Shown: positions 1-8,463, counted from the first letter of the stretch. The stretch is DNA of 64,000 nt from Oxalobacteraceae bacterium (GCA_021299035.1 JAJTGD010000005.1:48437-112436); one strand, 5' to 3'. The notes: a model not told the origin generated them from the sequence alone. Program-made: numbers and translations.

Positions 1-646
1 ATTCGATAACATTTCCCGCCCCCATCTTGCGCATCATGTGCATTCGGTGCAACTTGACCGTCCGCTCTGCAATGCCAAGCTGGTCGGCAATCTGCTGGTT
101 CATATAGCCTTGGGATACCAGCAGCGCGATCTGCGATTCTCGCGCTGACAGAGACGCGTATCGGGTCGCGACATCGACGGATGATAAAAAGTTGCGGCGC
201 TCCGCCGAGTTTCTCGACAAGGCCTTGTCGACAGAGTCGATGAGTTGCTCATCGTCAAATGGCTTGATCAGAAAATCCAGCGCCCCGGCCTTCATGGCCT
301 GTACCGCTTCGCCAGCGCTACTACCACCGCTCATGAAGACAATCGGAACAGTCAAGCCACGATCCAACAACGCTCGCTGCAGGTCTAGCCCGGAGGCCGT
401 CGGCATCTTCACATCGAGCAGCAAGCAGCGCGGCCCCGGAAACATCGGCTCAGCCTTGTCTTCAAACGCAATAAACTCGGCCGCGGACGCAAACTCGGTG
501 ACTGCGTAAGCTTCATGCCGCAGCATGGCCGCGACTGCGCCGCGGACGGATGGGTCATCATCAATCACCGCAATATGGCCGCGCGCATGACGCACTGCTT
601 CGCGCTCATCTTGTATCGTGACAACGGATCGAATAGGACGCCGCAT
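1..646 (-). CDS. FixJ/LuxR-family two-component response regulator (3' end cut by window edge)
   Basis: The reading frame runs leftward from an ATG at 646 and leaves the window without a stop, so the C-terminus is missing. The N-terminal two thirds is a receiver domain: an acidic pocket (VIDDD near residue 30), the phospho-acceptor Asp in LLLDVKMP, and the conserved Lys in LIKPFD. The last part is a LuxR-type helix-turn-helix (SARESQIALLVSQGYMNQQIA, then ERTVKLHR). This is the FixJ/NarL architecture, a DNA-binding output switched by phosphorylation. The partner histidine kinase is not visible and may lie to the left. Family assignment is firm; regulon and gene name are unknown. Confidence 0.9.
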   Translation of the reverse strand, partial: MRRPIRSVVTIQDEREAVRHARGHIAVIDDDPSVRGAVAAMLRHEAYAVTEFASAAEFIAFEDKAEPMFPGPRCLLLDVKMPTASGLDLQRALLDRGLTVPIVFMSGGSSAGEAVQAMKAGALDFLIKPFDDEQLIDSVDKALSRNSAERRNFLSSVDVATRYASLSARESQIALLVSQGYMNQQIADQLGIAERTVKLHRMHMMRKMGAGNVIE

Positions 647-753
647 GACAGTGCTTCCAACGAATCAATGACTTAAGATGCTGCGAACGATGAACCGCAT
701 AACGAAGCCTCAGACCTCGTCGAATTCGCAGGCGACGTACTGAGGCAAAAGCC

Positions 754-1050
754 CTAGTCGCGACGACCTGCTTCTTGCTTTAACAGGAAATGAGGAATGG
801 GCGGCGGCGTCACCACTTGAGGGTCCAGCCTACGCGAGGCAAGTGCGGCCGGATCAGGCTCGACAAGAATGCCTAGCTTGCGCGCATACAGTCGAATCAT
901 CCGACTCATTTCAGCAGCCGAGGCAATCTGCTCGACACCGGACTCAATCGCCAACACCTGCCGAACACTCATGCCCGTCGATGACGCGATATCCTCGACT
1001 GCTAGCCCCAGTTGCCTGCGCTGCTTTGCAAGTTTCTCACCGATCTCCAT
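754..1050 (-). CDS. Small helix-turn-helix DNA-binding protein (RodZ/XRE-like HTH)
   Basis: About 98 residues. Residues ~3-60 form an XRE/HTH_25-type helix-turn-helix (IGEKLAKQRRQLGLAVEDIA, then SVRQVLAIESG), similar to the cytoplasmic HTH of RodZ-like proteins. The remaining tail is proline-rich and basic, with no membrane segment. I chose the ATG at 1050 because GGAG sits just upstream; a longer frame to 1098 has a weaker start. It stands alone on the minus strand. An imperfect dyad at 1103-1122 upstream could be its own operator. Likely a transcription regulator; target unknown. Confidence 0.65.
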   Translation of the reverse strand: MEIGEKLAKQRRQLGLAVEDIASSTGMSVRQVLAIESGVEQIASAAEMSRMIRLYARKLGILVEPDPAALASRRLDPQVVTPPPIPHFLLKQEAGRRD

Positions 1051-1435
1051 AGCCTCTCCGGTTGGAGGTTTTATTATTTTTGCAACGTTAGAAATCACAC
1101 TTTGCGCATGATTCTATGCACATTATTGCAGCTGAGAAAGTATTTGGGGACTACCCTTGAGGGTATTTGAGAGGAATTTTTTCGAACGATGATGCACTTC
1201 CGAAGGATGACCTGCCTGCACGAGAGGGTCTGGTCCTTACCATGGCACCAACTTCAGATGAATTTCGTTAGCCCAGGGGACTCTCTAGGCGGGTAAGTCT
1301 GCATGGAACCAAATCCAAGCGAGAATTCAAGAACGTCATTGTCATGTGGGTATATGCCATCACCAATGGGGCGGGTAACTCACTAGGGCCAAATCAATCC
1401 TAAAGGAACACCCACCCTAAAAAGCAACTACCTGC
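1051..1435. promoter_or_regulatory. Non-coding gap with two dyads (possible operators)
   Basis: No convincing gene lies here. Two dyads are visible: TGCGCAT-6-ATGCACA (1103-1122, one mismatch), about 55 bp upstream of the HTH gene start, and the perfect TACCC-TTGA-GGGTA (1152-1165). Either could bind the HTH protein or a LuxR-type regulator. This is inference only. Confidence 0.3.
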
Positions 1436-1735
1436 TTACCCCTTGCCGTAAACGACTGCGCAACGCTTGCGACCAATAAAATAAGAGTGCTCAACGTAAT
1501 CCACAGCCACCACCTCTTTGAATCCAGCCTTTTTAGATGCTTCGACCGGAGAAGCGCGCTCATCACCTAGGGGACCAAAGCCAAGGAAATATGTTTCGCA
1601 GGACTCAATTTTGGTCGAACCAGTGAAATCGACCTTCGATATATCTACAGTATTTCCTGCAGGGGTCTGTGCCGTAGAACAACCGACCAGCGCGACAACG
1701 CATAAGATGAATGGGACTGATAAAATCTTTTTCAT
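1436..1735 (-). CDS. TRL-like small lipoprotein
   Basis: About 99 residues from the ATG at 1735, which has a GGAG ribosome site eight bases upstream. A lipoprotein signal peptide ends at LVGC, making Cys19 the lipidated residue. The mature part (glycine-rich FLGFGPLGDE, then a helix ASPVEASKKAG, then a strand ending VVYGKG) resembles the TRL-like family of small bacterial lipoproteins of unknown function. Predicted location is a membrane facing the periplasm. It is AT-richer than the core genes, like its neighbours. Family match is from memory of the pattern, moderately sure. Confidence 0.6.
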   Translation of the reverse strand: MKKILSVPFILCVVALVGCSTAQTPAGNTVDISKVDFTGSTKIESCETYFLGFGPLGDERASPVEASKKAGFKEVVAVDYVEHSYFIGRKRCAVVYGKG

Positions 1736-2019
1736 TATTTCTCCAGATTTTCGAATTAGCAATACGGGATAGTGGTTTGCATACATAGCTCAAACAACTT
1801 CTACATTTTATCAGATCTCAGATATGCGAAGCCTGAGAGCCCTGATGTCAAAATCAAACCGGATCTGCAGTGCATTCACAGGATGCCTACTCAGCACTGC
1901 GCACCAATCAAGTTTAGTTCCCTGATTAGTTTTACAAAACTACGCTCGCACTTGATACGCACTCTTGCTTTCATAGCGATGCATCACTCCCAGTAACTTT
2001 TGAAGGTTTTTTGGTTTGA

Positions 2020-3168
2020 ATGAAAATGATGAAACGTTTAGTAATTTTATTGATTAGTCTGGCAATGTTAGCTGCATGTGCCGAAAAAAGTATCTTGAAT
2101 GCAGGATCGGGCGTTTTCATCATCGCGAAACCAAATATTGCCGGAATGATTGGGTATGCCTCATCCGTGAGAGAAGAAATGGCCAAAGAAGCAGATCAGT
2201 TTGCAAAAAAACACGGCAAAGTCGCTCACGCAATTTCTTTCGAAGAGGTGCTGAATACCTCAGGGCGCTTTGGTACGATCGAATACAAATTTAAACTCGT
2301 TGATGAAGTTACACGAAAGGATCTGGAGAAAATTCCTGCTAACCAGACTAGAAGCATAGCGACTACGGAATCAGTCAGTGAAGAATCGATTTTGAGGCCA
2401 GAGTTATTACCTCAATCGAACGAACAAGACGCCATCGCAATAATCATCGGCATCGAAAATTATAAAAGAGCCCCGAAAGCCGATTTTGCGAAAAATGATG
2501 CTAAATTGTTCTACCGTTACGCCGTCAGACGGCTTGGCATACCTGCGAACAGAATAAAATTGCTTCTCGATTCAGAGGCTGATCAGGCCGGAATAATCAA
2601 AGCCGTACGTAATTGGCTGCCACTACATATCAACGAAGGAAAAACAAAAGTTTTCTTGTTCTACAGTGGCCATGGATTACCATCAAAAGATGGTAAAGAT
2701 CTGTACTTTCTTCCGCATGAGACGGATATGGATCTAATCGAAGAAACTGGCATTAATCAAAAAACCGTATTGAACTCTATAGATCGCTCAAAGCCTCAAT
2801 CTGTGATTTTTTTTGTTGATAGTTGCTTTTCCGGGATATCAAAAAAAGGAGAAAGCTTGATTCCAGGCGCGCGACCAGTGACATTATTCTCCAATAGTTT
2901 TCATGCACCGGCAGGGTTTACAGCGCTGACTGCCTCCGGGCCACAACAAATATCCTCAGCGTCTCAAGAGCTACGCCATGGAATATTCAGTTATCACCTA
3001 ATGAAAGGCATGGAGGGATATGCCGACCGCAATAACGATGGCGAGATTACATCAGGCGAACTCGCAGAGTATGTATCGATAAATGTAAAACGTGGCGCTA
3101 TGGAAATAAATCGTCTGCAAGAGCCGCAGCTCATCGGGGATGAAAAAAGGGTAATCGTTGCGCGCTAA
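2020..3168 (+). CDS. Caspase-fold (peptidase C14) lipoprotein with an EF-hand-like loop
   Basis: 382 residues. A signal peptide ends in a lipobox (LAAC, Cys20), so the protein is likely tethered to a membrane outside the cytoplasm. After a ~115-residue N-terminal region comes a caspase fold: first strand AIIIGIENYKR (~139-150), catalytic His218 in YSGHG and catalytic Cys269 in VDSCFSG, both intact. Near the C-terminus D336-x-N338-x-D340-G-E-I-T-S-G-E347 fits the twelve-residue EF-hand calcium loop. Metacaspases cleave after Arg/Lys and many are calcium-activated; that this one is so is inference. The gene is clearly AT-richer than core genes. A LytTR membrane protein begins 31 bp downstream on the same strand. 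Confidence 0.85.
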   Translation: MKMMKRLVILLISLAMLAACAEKSILNAGSGVFIIAKPNIAGMIGYASSVREEMAKEADQFAKKHGKVAHAISFEEVLNTSGRFGTIEYKFKLVDEVTRKDLEKIPANQTRSIATTESVSEESILRPELLPQSNEQDAIAIIIGIENYKRAPKADFAKNDAKLFYRYAVRRLGIPANRIKLLLDSEADQAGIIKAVRNWLPLHINEGKTKVFLFYSGHGLPSKDGKDLYFLPHETDMDLIEETGINQKTVLNSIDRSKPQSVIFFVDSCFSGISKKGESLIPGARPVTLFSNSFHAPAGFTALTASGPQQISSASQELRHGIFSYHLMKGMEGYADRNNDGEITSGELAEYVSINVKRGAMEINRLQEPQLIGDEKRVIVAR

Positions 3169-3198
3169 GGTGCCTTGGGCCGCGCTGGCCGATAGCCA

Positions 3199-4242
3199 TT
3201 GGCCAATGCTTGCAGAACGCTTGGGAGGCCTATTCGCTCGACACGCGCACGACTAGTTGCACCTACTCAAACTTCAGACATGGTCGCTACGAACGCAAAA
3301 AATGAGCCCACCTCGGCTGCCTCGATAACCCGTTATCTCAGCGGCGCCGGAATTGCGCTTTGGGCGCTAGTGATGGCACTTGAACCCGATGTCGGATTAA
3401 GTGCCCCTTGGCCTTACATGGCTCTGTTCTGGGCGTTGCAAATCGGAATCGGACTGACAGTGTTGCAGTTCACGCTCTATCTTCTAAGTCAAGTCGATAA
3501 GGCAGCCCATTGGCCTCTTTGGACATTGATCTTGGGCAGCGGAGTGCTTGGCTCTGGCTTGCTAGCTCCGCTTTACTGGCTAATCGGCGAAGGACTGATG
3601 GTGCAAACCTTAGGGTTTGACGCAACAGATATCGATGATCTTGACGCCCAAATGACGTTTGGTCTCTCGGCCGTAATACACGAGTTCGGTGATATCGTTG
3701 GGCCAGTAACCGCAGCGTGGATCTTGGTCTCGTGGCCACGCCTTCAAGGTCTGCTCCCACCTTTGGTGAAGCGACATGTAGTGGTCGATGGTGAATCCAT
3801 CAACAACACATCAGTTGAGGGTGATGCAATCCACCTCCCCGCGTGGCGCGACGCAATTCCCTACGAGCTTGGCAACGACCTTATCGCAGTCAAATCCGAG
3901 CTACAGTACCTTCGAGTATTCACCACCCAAGGCTCTGCACTGGTTCTTGGCGCCTTGCGCGAAGTTGAAGATGGCGAGGGTGTAGCAGGGATAAGGGTGC
4001 ACCGCTCTTGGTGGGTACATATCAACCATGTTCGCAGAATCAGAGAGCACGACGGCTCTGTAATCTGCGAGTTAAGCGATGGGCGGCAAGTACCCGTTAG
4101 CCGTCGCCGGAAGTCAGATGTGATTTCATCCTTCGACAACTCTCCGCGTACTGATAAGGGTGTTGGTGAGCAAACTACGCCGCCCAACGGTGATGATCAG
4201 AACATCCGTCTAAGTCCCAAGCGCACCGATAAAGGATTATAG
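3199..4242 (+). CDS. Membrane-anchored LytTR DNA-binding regulator
   Basis: 347 residues from 3199; an in-frame ATG at 3280 is an alternative start and neither has a clear ribosome site. About four hydrophobic segments occupy residues ~45-180. They are followed by a cytoplasmic LytTR domain (~220-330) with IAVKSELQYLRVFT and the typical HRSWWVHINHVRRI and VPVSRRRK motifs that recognise DNA. LytTR proteins with membrane N-termini act as one-component regulators. The gene follows the caspase lipoprotein by 31 bp and may share its transcript. Its 3' end overlaps the convergent barrel gene by 46 bp. Confidence 0.8.
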   Translation: MANACRTLGRPIRSTRARLVAPTQTSDMVATNAKNEPTSAASITRYLSGAGIALWALVMALEPDVGLSAPWPYMALFWALQIGIGLTVLQFTLYLLSQVDKAAHWPLWTLILGSGVLGSGLLAPLYWLIGEGLMVQTLGFDATDIDDLDAQMTFGLSAVIHEFGDIVGPVTAAWILVSWPRLQGLLPPLVKRHVVVDGESINNTSVEGDAIHLPAWRDAIPYELGNDLIAVKSELQYLRVFTTQGSALVLGALREVEDGEGVAGIRVHRSWWVHINHVRRIREHDGSVICELSDGRQVPVSRRRKSDVISSFDNSPRTDKGVGEQTTPPNGDDQNIRLSPKRTDKGL

Positions 4243-4871
4243 TCAGGGTGAGACAGACGCCCAGTCGCTCCCTCCTCAGCAGATAATTCGACACTACCTA
4301 GCCGCAAGTATCGTGCGTCTGCTACCAGCCGCCAGGTGCTATCAATAGGAATCTCAACACCTCCGATCAATTGCACGCCTACCTTCCCTCGGTCGGACCA
4401 AGCTCGCTCAACGCCGGCAGAGTTGATATCGAAATCGATCTCTTGGACCCAACCGATGCCAGCACCTGCATAGGGCACCCATCCACCAGCTTGTCCTACA
4501 AAGCGTCGCAACCCATTCACAAACAAGATGTTGGAGGCGAAATCGCCTTCCGTCGCAAGTGCAGCGCCACCACCATTCAATGACTTCAGGTTGTGGCGAC
4601 GCCAGTTCCATTCGAATTCAGCTGCCCAGCCATTGCCGTACCGGTAGCCGATATCACCGCCCAAACCTAACCCGGAACCGAAGCTAGCTCTCAAGCCAGT
4701 TCCAAGTCCGGCATTTCCTATTTCATCAAATGTGGAAGAGCCGAGACGACTGGCTTCTACGTAGGCAGACGCATAAAAGCCCCTTGGTTCAGTTTGAGCA
4801 AGTAAGGGGGTAGATAAAGCGACGAGACAACCAAGCAGGACTGAGGTGAAATTGTTACAAAAACGTTTCAT
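4197..4871 (-). CDS. Outer-membrane beta-barrel protein (OmpW/OmpA-like small barrel)
   Basis: 224 residues starting at the ATG at 4871, with GGAG seven bases upstream. A signal peptide ends near PLLAQ. The rest alternates aromatic and small residues in ~8 strand-like stretches (for example GGDIGYRYGNGWAAEFEWNW) and ends in Phe, the usual signal for outer-membrane insertion. It is likely an eight-stranded small barrel; no specific function can be read. It converges on the LytTR gene and overlaps its end. Confidence 0.75.
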   Translation of the reverse strand: MKRFCNNFTSVLLGCLVALSTPLLAQTEPRGFYASAYVEASRLGSSTFDEIGNAGLGTGLRASFGSGLGLGGDIGYRYGNGWAAEFEWNWRRHNLKSLNGGGAALATEGDFASNILFVNGLRRFVGQAGGWVPYAGAGIGWVQEIDFDINSAGVERAWSDRGKVGVQLIGGVEIPIDSTWRLVADARYLRLGSVELSAEEGATGRLSHPDYNPLSVRLGLRRMF

Positions 4872-5119
4872 TAGCAAACTCCTTGGTGAAGAAACCTAGC
4901 GGACACGGCTTCGAGAAAGGCCTGGATAAAATTCGCAAGCAGGCCCTCAAATTACTGAACATCAAGCGTGCTTGATATGATTTTTGAATTAGCGGGCACA
5001 GGAATGAACTAGCGGCAATCAAGTTCACGGAACCTGTAATAAATTTTTGTAAGTACCGACAGCCTACTAACCTCTTACTGAAGAACCGTAATTCAAGGCA
5101 CGGCTATGGAAATCAGCAA

Positions 5120-5370
5120 ATGACAGACCTAGGCGGCCGAACTGGCCAAAGAAGGCTGACCTCAATGCCCTGTCCCGCGAGCTACTCCAGTTAACAGTCG
5201 ATACTGTGCTCAGCGCTGAATTGTTTGGCTGGGAGAAGCATGACGATAGCAAACCGGCAAAGGGTAATGCCTGCAATAGCTCCGTGAAGCGTTCCGTTGC
5301 TGGACGCTTGCTGTTGCTGATCAGTCCACTCGATCTAGCATGGTCGCCCAGCCCCAACCCTATTGGTTAA
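5120..5370 (+). pseudogene. Decayed N-terminal fragment of an IS256/mutator-type transposase
   Basis: The frame beginning CTC at 5161 reads LNALSRELLQLTVDTVLSAE, followed by FGWEKHDDSKPAKGNACN. This matches the start of IS256-family transposases (typically ...AELxxHLGYEKHD...GNSRNG). An upstream stretch (MTD...AELAKK-like) is in another frame, so there is at least one frameshift. The sequence degenerates after ~70 residues and stops at 5368-5370; no DDE core or terminal repeats are present. This is a mobile-element remnant at the left side of the cassette array. The family call is from motif memory. Confidence 0.5.
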
Positions 5371-5443
5371 GCCAAGCAGACGCACTTTCGCGCACGGTGG
5401 CCTAAATCCACACAGTGAAAAAATCGGCTTAGCGAAAATATAA

Positions 5444-5596
5444 GATTGGCCTGCCCAGCACGATTCGAACGTGCGACCTACGGCTTAGAAGCTGGCTTAC
5501 TTTTTTGAAAACCTTGTGTTTTCAATGCCTGACAGTAGCCTGGAATCTGCCGTACCTCGCGCGGTGTGATCTGCGGCACAGCATGGCATTGAGCGG
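5444..5596. repeat. att-like repeat A: 48-bp tRNA-Arg 3' copy plus shared coding-like tail
   Basis: Bases 5444-5491 are identical to 9343-9390, the 3' part of the intact tRNA-Arg(TCT) gene plus three flanking bases, ending in the anticodon arm. The following ~105 bp (to 5596) are shared with repeats B and C. On the minus strand this tail reads ITPREVRQIPGYCQALKTQG, then FQKSKPASKP and a stop; the last codons AAG CCG TAG lie inside the tRNA-derived part. Such a partial tRNA copy is the hallmark of integration by a tRNA-targeting recombinase. Confidence 0.8.
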
Positions 5597-5727
5597 AAGG
5601 CAGTGGCGAGAACGGCTGACTCTAATCTAGTGCCTGGAAGCAAATAGCGAGGAACAAAATAGATCACGCAAACAGCGCCCCCATACATAGGCACCAGGCA
5701 TTTTTTTGGGCACTGCCTCAAGGGCGT

Positions 5728-5756
5728 TTGCCCAAGTTAAAGATCAGTCGCATAAT
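5728..5756 (+). promoter_or_regulatory. Predicted promoter of hicBA
   Basis: TTGCCC (5728-5733), a 17-bp spacer and CATAAT (5751-5756) fit a sigma-70 promoter ending 29 bp before the hicB ATG. AAGGAG at 5774-5779 is the ribosome site. Confidence 0.5.
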
Positions 5757-5785
5757 GTAACGCACCCGTTTGAAAGGAGCGTTTC

Positions 5786-5989
5786 ATGTTGCTTACTGCC
5801 GTATTAAGCCCTGCTGAAGAAGGCGGATACATCGCGCTGAATCCAGAAACTGGTACAACGAGCCAAGGCGAAACCTTGGATGAGGCGATCGCGAACCTGA
5901 AAGAGGCGACCTCGCTCTACTTGGAAGAATTTCCAGCGACATTCACCGCCCATCCTCTGATTACCACCTTTGATTTAGCTCATGCCTAA
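5786..5989 (+). CDS. hicB: HicB-family antitoxin
   Basis: 67 residues with the partial RNase H-like fold of HicB antitoxins: a first strand (LTAVLSPAEEGGYIALNPE), then the conserved GETLDEAIANLKEATSLYLE helix. It is short, with no C-terminal DNA-binding domain, as in many hicB-first operons. It overlaps hicA by eight bases, so the two are translated together. The protein should bind and neutralise HicA. It lies inside cassette 1, between att-like repeats A and B, which suggests horizontal arrival. Confidence 0.85.
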   Translation: MLLTAVLSPAEEGGYIALNPETGTTSQGETLDEAIANLKEATSLYLEEFPATFTAHPLITTFDLAHA

Positions 5990-6203
5990 ATTTCCGGGTC
6001 TATCAGGCAAGGAAATCATTCGCGCACTTGAAAAGTTAGGGTTTCGGGTTGCAAGACAATCAGGAAGTCATGTTTTGATGAAAAGGGGCGAAAAAGGATG
6101 CGTTGTGCCGAATCACAAAGAAGTCAAAGTGGGAACTGTAAACGGCGTCCTCAGGCAAGCTGATATCTCCCCGGAAGAATTTCAAAAAGCGTTATCAGAT
6201 TGA
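5982..6203 (+). CDS. hicA: HicA-family mRNA interferase toxin
   Basis: 73 residues matching HicA/YcfA: SGKEIIRALEKLGFRVARQS, then GSHVLMK carrying the catalytic His30, then the C-terminal VPNHKEVKVGTVNGVLRQA strand-helix. HicA toxins fold like double-stranded RNA-binding domains and cleave mRNA on ribosomes. All key residues are intact, so the toxin is probably active. It is partner to the overlapping hicB upstream. No gene follows before att-like repeat B. Confidence 0.9.
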   Translation: MPKFPGLSGKEIIRALEKLGFRVARQSGSHVLMKRGEKGCVVPNHKEVKVGTVNGVLRQADISPEEFQKALSD

Positions 6204-6653
6204 GACAGTCAATTTTTACGTCACGTTTACGGCACAGTAGACCGTAAATGGAAACGAGGTCCCGCTGTAAGTGCTTGATTTGATTGGCCTGCCCAGCACG
6301 AGTCGAACGTGCGACCTACGGCTTAGAAGCTGGCTTACTTTTTTGAAAACCTTGTATTTTCAATGCCCTACAGCAGCCTCTAATCTGCCGTACCTCGTGC
6401 GGTGAGATTTGCGGCACGGCGTGGTTCCGAGCAGCAGTGATGAACTGGCTGGCGTTTTTCAATGCAAGGCGATCGCACTCGCGGCTTGGATAGGTCAGTC
6501 CGATGCAATTTGAGAAAAAACTGGCTTGCAGAACAGGTACGACGTTCTGCTTAAACGCATCGGTTATGGGATTCGTATAACGAGGGTAAGGTCAGTATCC
6601 AGCCAAACATCCAAAAACTTTTGTCAAGAGATGAAGATCGATTTAACTACTGA
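6204..6653. other. Gap between hicA and the cassette-2 membrane gene
   Basis: This ~450-bp stretch contains att-like repeat B (6282-6432) and otherwise nothing I can support as a gene or RNA. Confidence 0.5.
6282..6432. repeat. att-like repeat B: 48-bp tRNA-Arg 3' copy plus shared tail
   Basis: Bases 6282-6329 repeat 9343-9390 with one mismatch (AGTCG for ATTCG in the T-loop). The tail to ~6432 matches repeat A closely. Its minus strand reads VPQISPHEVRQIRGCCRAL, then KIQGFQKSKPASKP and a stop in the tRNA-derived part. The several missense differences suggest this copy is decaying. It marks the boundary of cassettes 1 and 2. Confidence 0.8.
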
Positions 6654-7394
6654 TCATCCTTTACACTCGATTTTGGCGTGGGCGGTACGCATTGGCTCCT
6701 TTGTACACTCACACCGAAAACCAAGCTTCACCATCTGTGTATTGGTTGCGTGAGGCGGCATTACTTCACCGTTCACTATTAAAACCGTTCGATCATCCAT
6801 ACCGCAAACAGGCGCGTCGGGGCCAGCACAGAAGAACGCCTTATCGTGAGCAATCCCGCTTACTATGCAAGGTCCATCCGGATTTACAGGCGCCCCCTTA
6901 TTTTGTGCCGACATCCGATTTTTTTCAGACTCCGCCTTTGTTGCTAGTTCGCTTTCTTTGTTGATTTTTTCCAGTAACAGATCAGACTCTACTTTTAACC
7001 GCCCGAGATCGGCATCCTCGGGGAAATATTGTAAATATTTCTGCACTACACTGATTGCATCATTAGGTTGTTTCCCATCAATCGAAGCTTTTACCTCTTT
7101 CAGGATTGCTTCCTTATTGTTCACATAATAATTTTTATCTTTCTCCGATTGCGCTGACGATATGGAGAGGATACTTGTTATGAAAAACACTGACAGAAGA
7201 CCATACTTGAAAAATTGATTTCTGAAAATCGCCGTTTTTTCGATGAGTTTTCTATGCACTGCGGGCAAAACGATCAGAGCTCCCAACCATGCAGCTCCTG
7301 CACCCAAAGCCGAGCCAGCGGTAATACCCGCAAAACCCGTGATGAGAAATGCAAAGAAAACACTCCATAAAAGTAGTTTTTTAACGAAATGCAT
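6654..7394 (-). CDS. Hypothetical membrane protein with Cys-rich C-terminal domain
   Basis: 246 residues from the ATG at 7394 (AAGGA nine bases upstream). Two or three hydrophobic segments fill the first ~85 residues (LLLWSVFFAFLITGF; GALIVLP; YGLLSVFFITSILSI). Next is a charged helical stretch (~90-165). Last is a compact domain with cysteines (GPCIVSG, FFCAGPDAPVCG, FRCEC, IECKG) ending the protein. I do not recognise the family. Paired cysteines suggest disulfides if the domain faces the periplasm. It sits in cassette 2 after the DUF1311 gene and is AT-rich. Confidence 0.6.
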   Translation of the reverse strand: MHFVKKLLLWSVFFAFLITGFAGITAGSALGAGAAWLGALIVLPAVHRKLIEKTAIFRNQFFKYGLLSVFFITSILSISSAQSEKDKNYYVNNKEAILKEVKASIDGKQPNDAISVVQKYLQYFPEDADLGRLKVESDLLLEKINKESELATKAESEKNRMSAQNKGAPVNPDGPCIVSGIAHDKAFFCAGPDAPVCGMDDRTVLIVNGEVMPPHATNTQMVKLGFRCECTKEPMRTAHAKIECKG

Positions 7395-7396
7395 TA

Positions 7397-7594
7397 TCAG
7401 ATATCCTTTAATTCAAGTGTTCCATTCCCAGTAAAGCGCATACTTGCGATACCTAAGGACGGAGACTTCCAGACATCATGAATATCATGGAAGCGTGGCT
7501 GCGAAAAGCCAATATTGATGATAAATCTTGGTTTTCGTATGATTCTTCGGAAGAAAAACGCAATTCCAATCCAAGCAAAACAATGACTACCCAA
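7397..7594 (-). CDS. Possible small protein (fragment) between the two cassette-2 genes
   Basis: A 65-residue frame with a TTG start fits exactly between the DUF1311 gene (stop 7613) and the membrane-protein gene (start 7394). It has a hydrophobic N-terminus (FAWIGIAFFF) and a basic C-terminal part. No ribosome site is visible and no family is recognised. It may be a truncated remnant. Low confidence. Confidence 0.25.
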   Translation of the reverse strand: MGSHCFAWIGIAFFFRRIIRKPRFIINIGFSQPRFHDIHDVWKSPSLGIASMRFTGNGTLELKDI

Positions 7595-7612
7595 TCAAAT
7601 TGTTGCGGGATG

Positions 7613-8314
7613 TCATGAGCCGCAAGCCGTAATCAAGATTTTCATCATTGCTGTGTCATTCTCACGTTTTGCTTTGTTGTATTGAAACACCCCATTCGAG
7701 TAACCCCGCATGAGATATCTCAGCCCCTCGGGTAGCTGATTGATACATTGCTCAGTCGTTCCACCTTGCTTAACGCAAGCTTGCACCTTGGCATTCCCAT
7801 CCACCGACGCCTCAGCAGCCTTCGTATATTTTTTGATAAATGCTTGGTTTGCATCCGGCAAAGACCCTGAATGTTCCAAACGCATGTAGTTGACTACAAG
7901 GCACCGACCTATATGGGCTAACTCTTCACCAGCTTTTTGATTTTCGTTTTCTTTTTGAGCTTTCAGTGCGTTCTCTTGCTCGGCCTTACCGCCCGCCCGT
8001 CCAAAACTAAGAATTTGGCTATTCAACTCATCGAGCCTCTCACGGTATGCAGCTTTTAAACATGCACTATCGCTGCATTTTTTTAGCTCGGCCAACCATG
8101 CTCGTTGTTCGGCCTTGAGACCTGGAATATGCTTACCTTCGTTATAGATACCGGCAAGCTGCTCATCCAACTTCCCTAACTCCGAATCTGAACAAATCAT
8201 TTTCTCGGTTTGCGTGGTCGCTTTCGAGCAATTGAAAGACGCCGCATCGGCGGTAGTTTGAGCAGAAGAAAATGAAATCACCAGCAACGCTAGAAAGAGA
8301 TTTTTTGTGTTCAT
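7613..8314 (-). CDS. Secreted DUF1311 (LprI-like) protein
   Basis: 233 residues with a signal peptide ending near ADAASF. Residues ~25-95 match the DUF1311/LprI N-terminal domain: FNCSKATTQTEKMICSD, LDEQLAGIYNEG, LKAEQRAWLAELKKCSDSAC. The four cysteines are present and probably form disulfides. LprI of mycobacteria inhibits lysozyme; in other bacteria the domain is uncharacterised. A Gln/Glu/Lys-rich linker follows, then a second Cys-containing helical part without a recognised family. It is the first gene of cassette 2 and AT-rich. Confidence 0.75.
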   Translation of the reverse strand: MNTKNLFLALLVISFSSAQTTADAASFNCSKATTQTEKMICSDSELGKLDEQLAGIYNEGKHIPGLKAEQRAWLAELKKCSDSACLKAAYRERLDELNSQILSFGRAGGKAEQENALKAQKENENQKAGEELAHIGRCLVVNYMRLEHSGSLPDANQAFIKKYTKAAEASVDGNAKVQACVKQGGTTEQCINQLPEGLRYLMRGYSNGVFQYNKAKRENDTAMMKILITACGS

Positions 8315-8463
8315 CGCATTAAGTTAATTACTTTAAATATATCGTTATGAGTCTAGCACATGGCTTGACATGACCGGCCAATTCAAAAGTACAAATCGGC
8401 CCCCACACCTTCACCGCCACAATCAGCACAGTAAACCTGGGGTAACAGAAATACATCATGGGG

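Noticed and set aside
5497..5721. 74-residue minus-strand frame beside scar A
   Set aside because: It is in a different frame from the conserved tail and has no counterpart at scars B and C.
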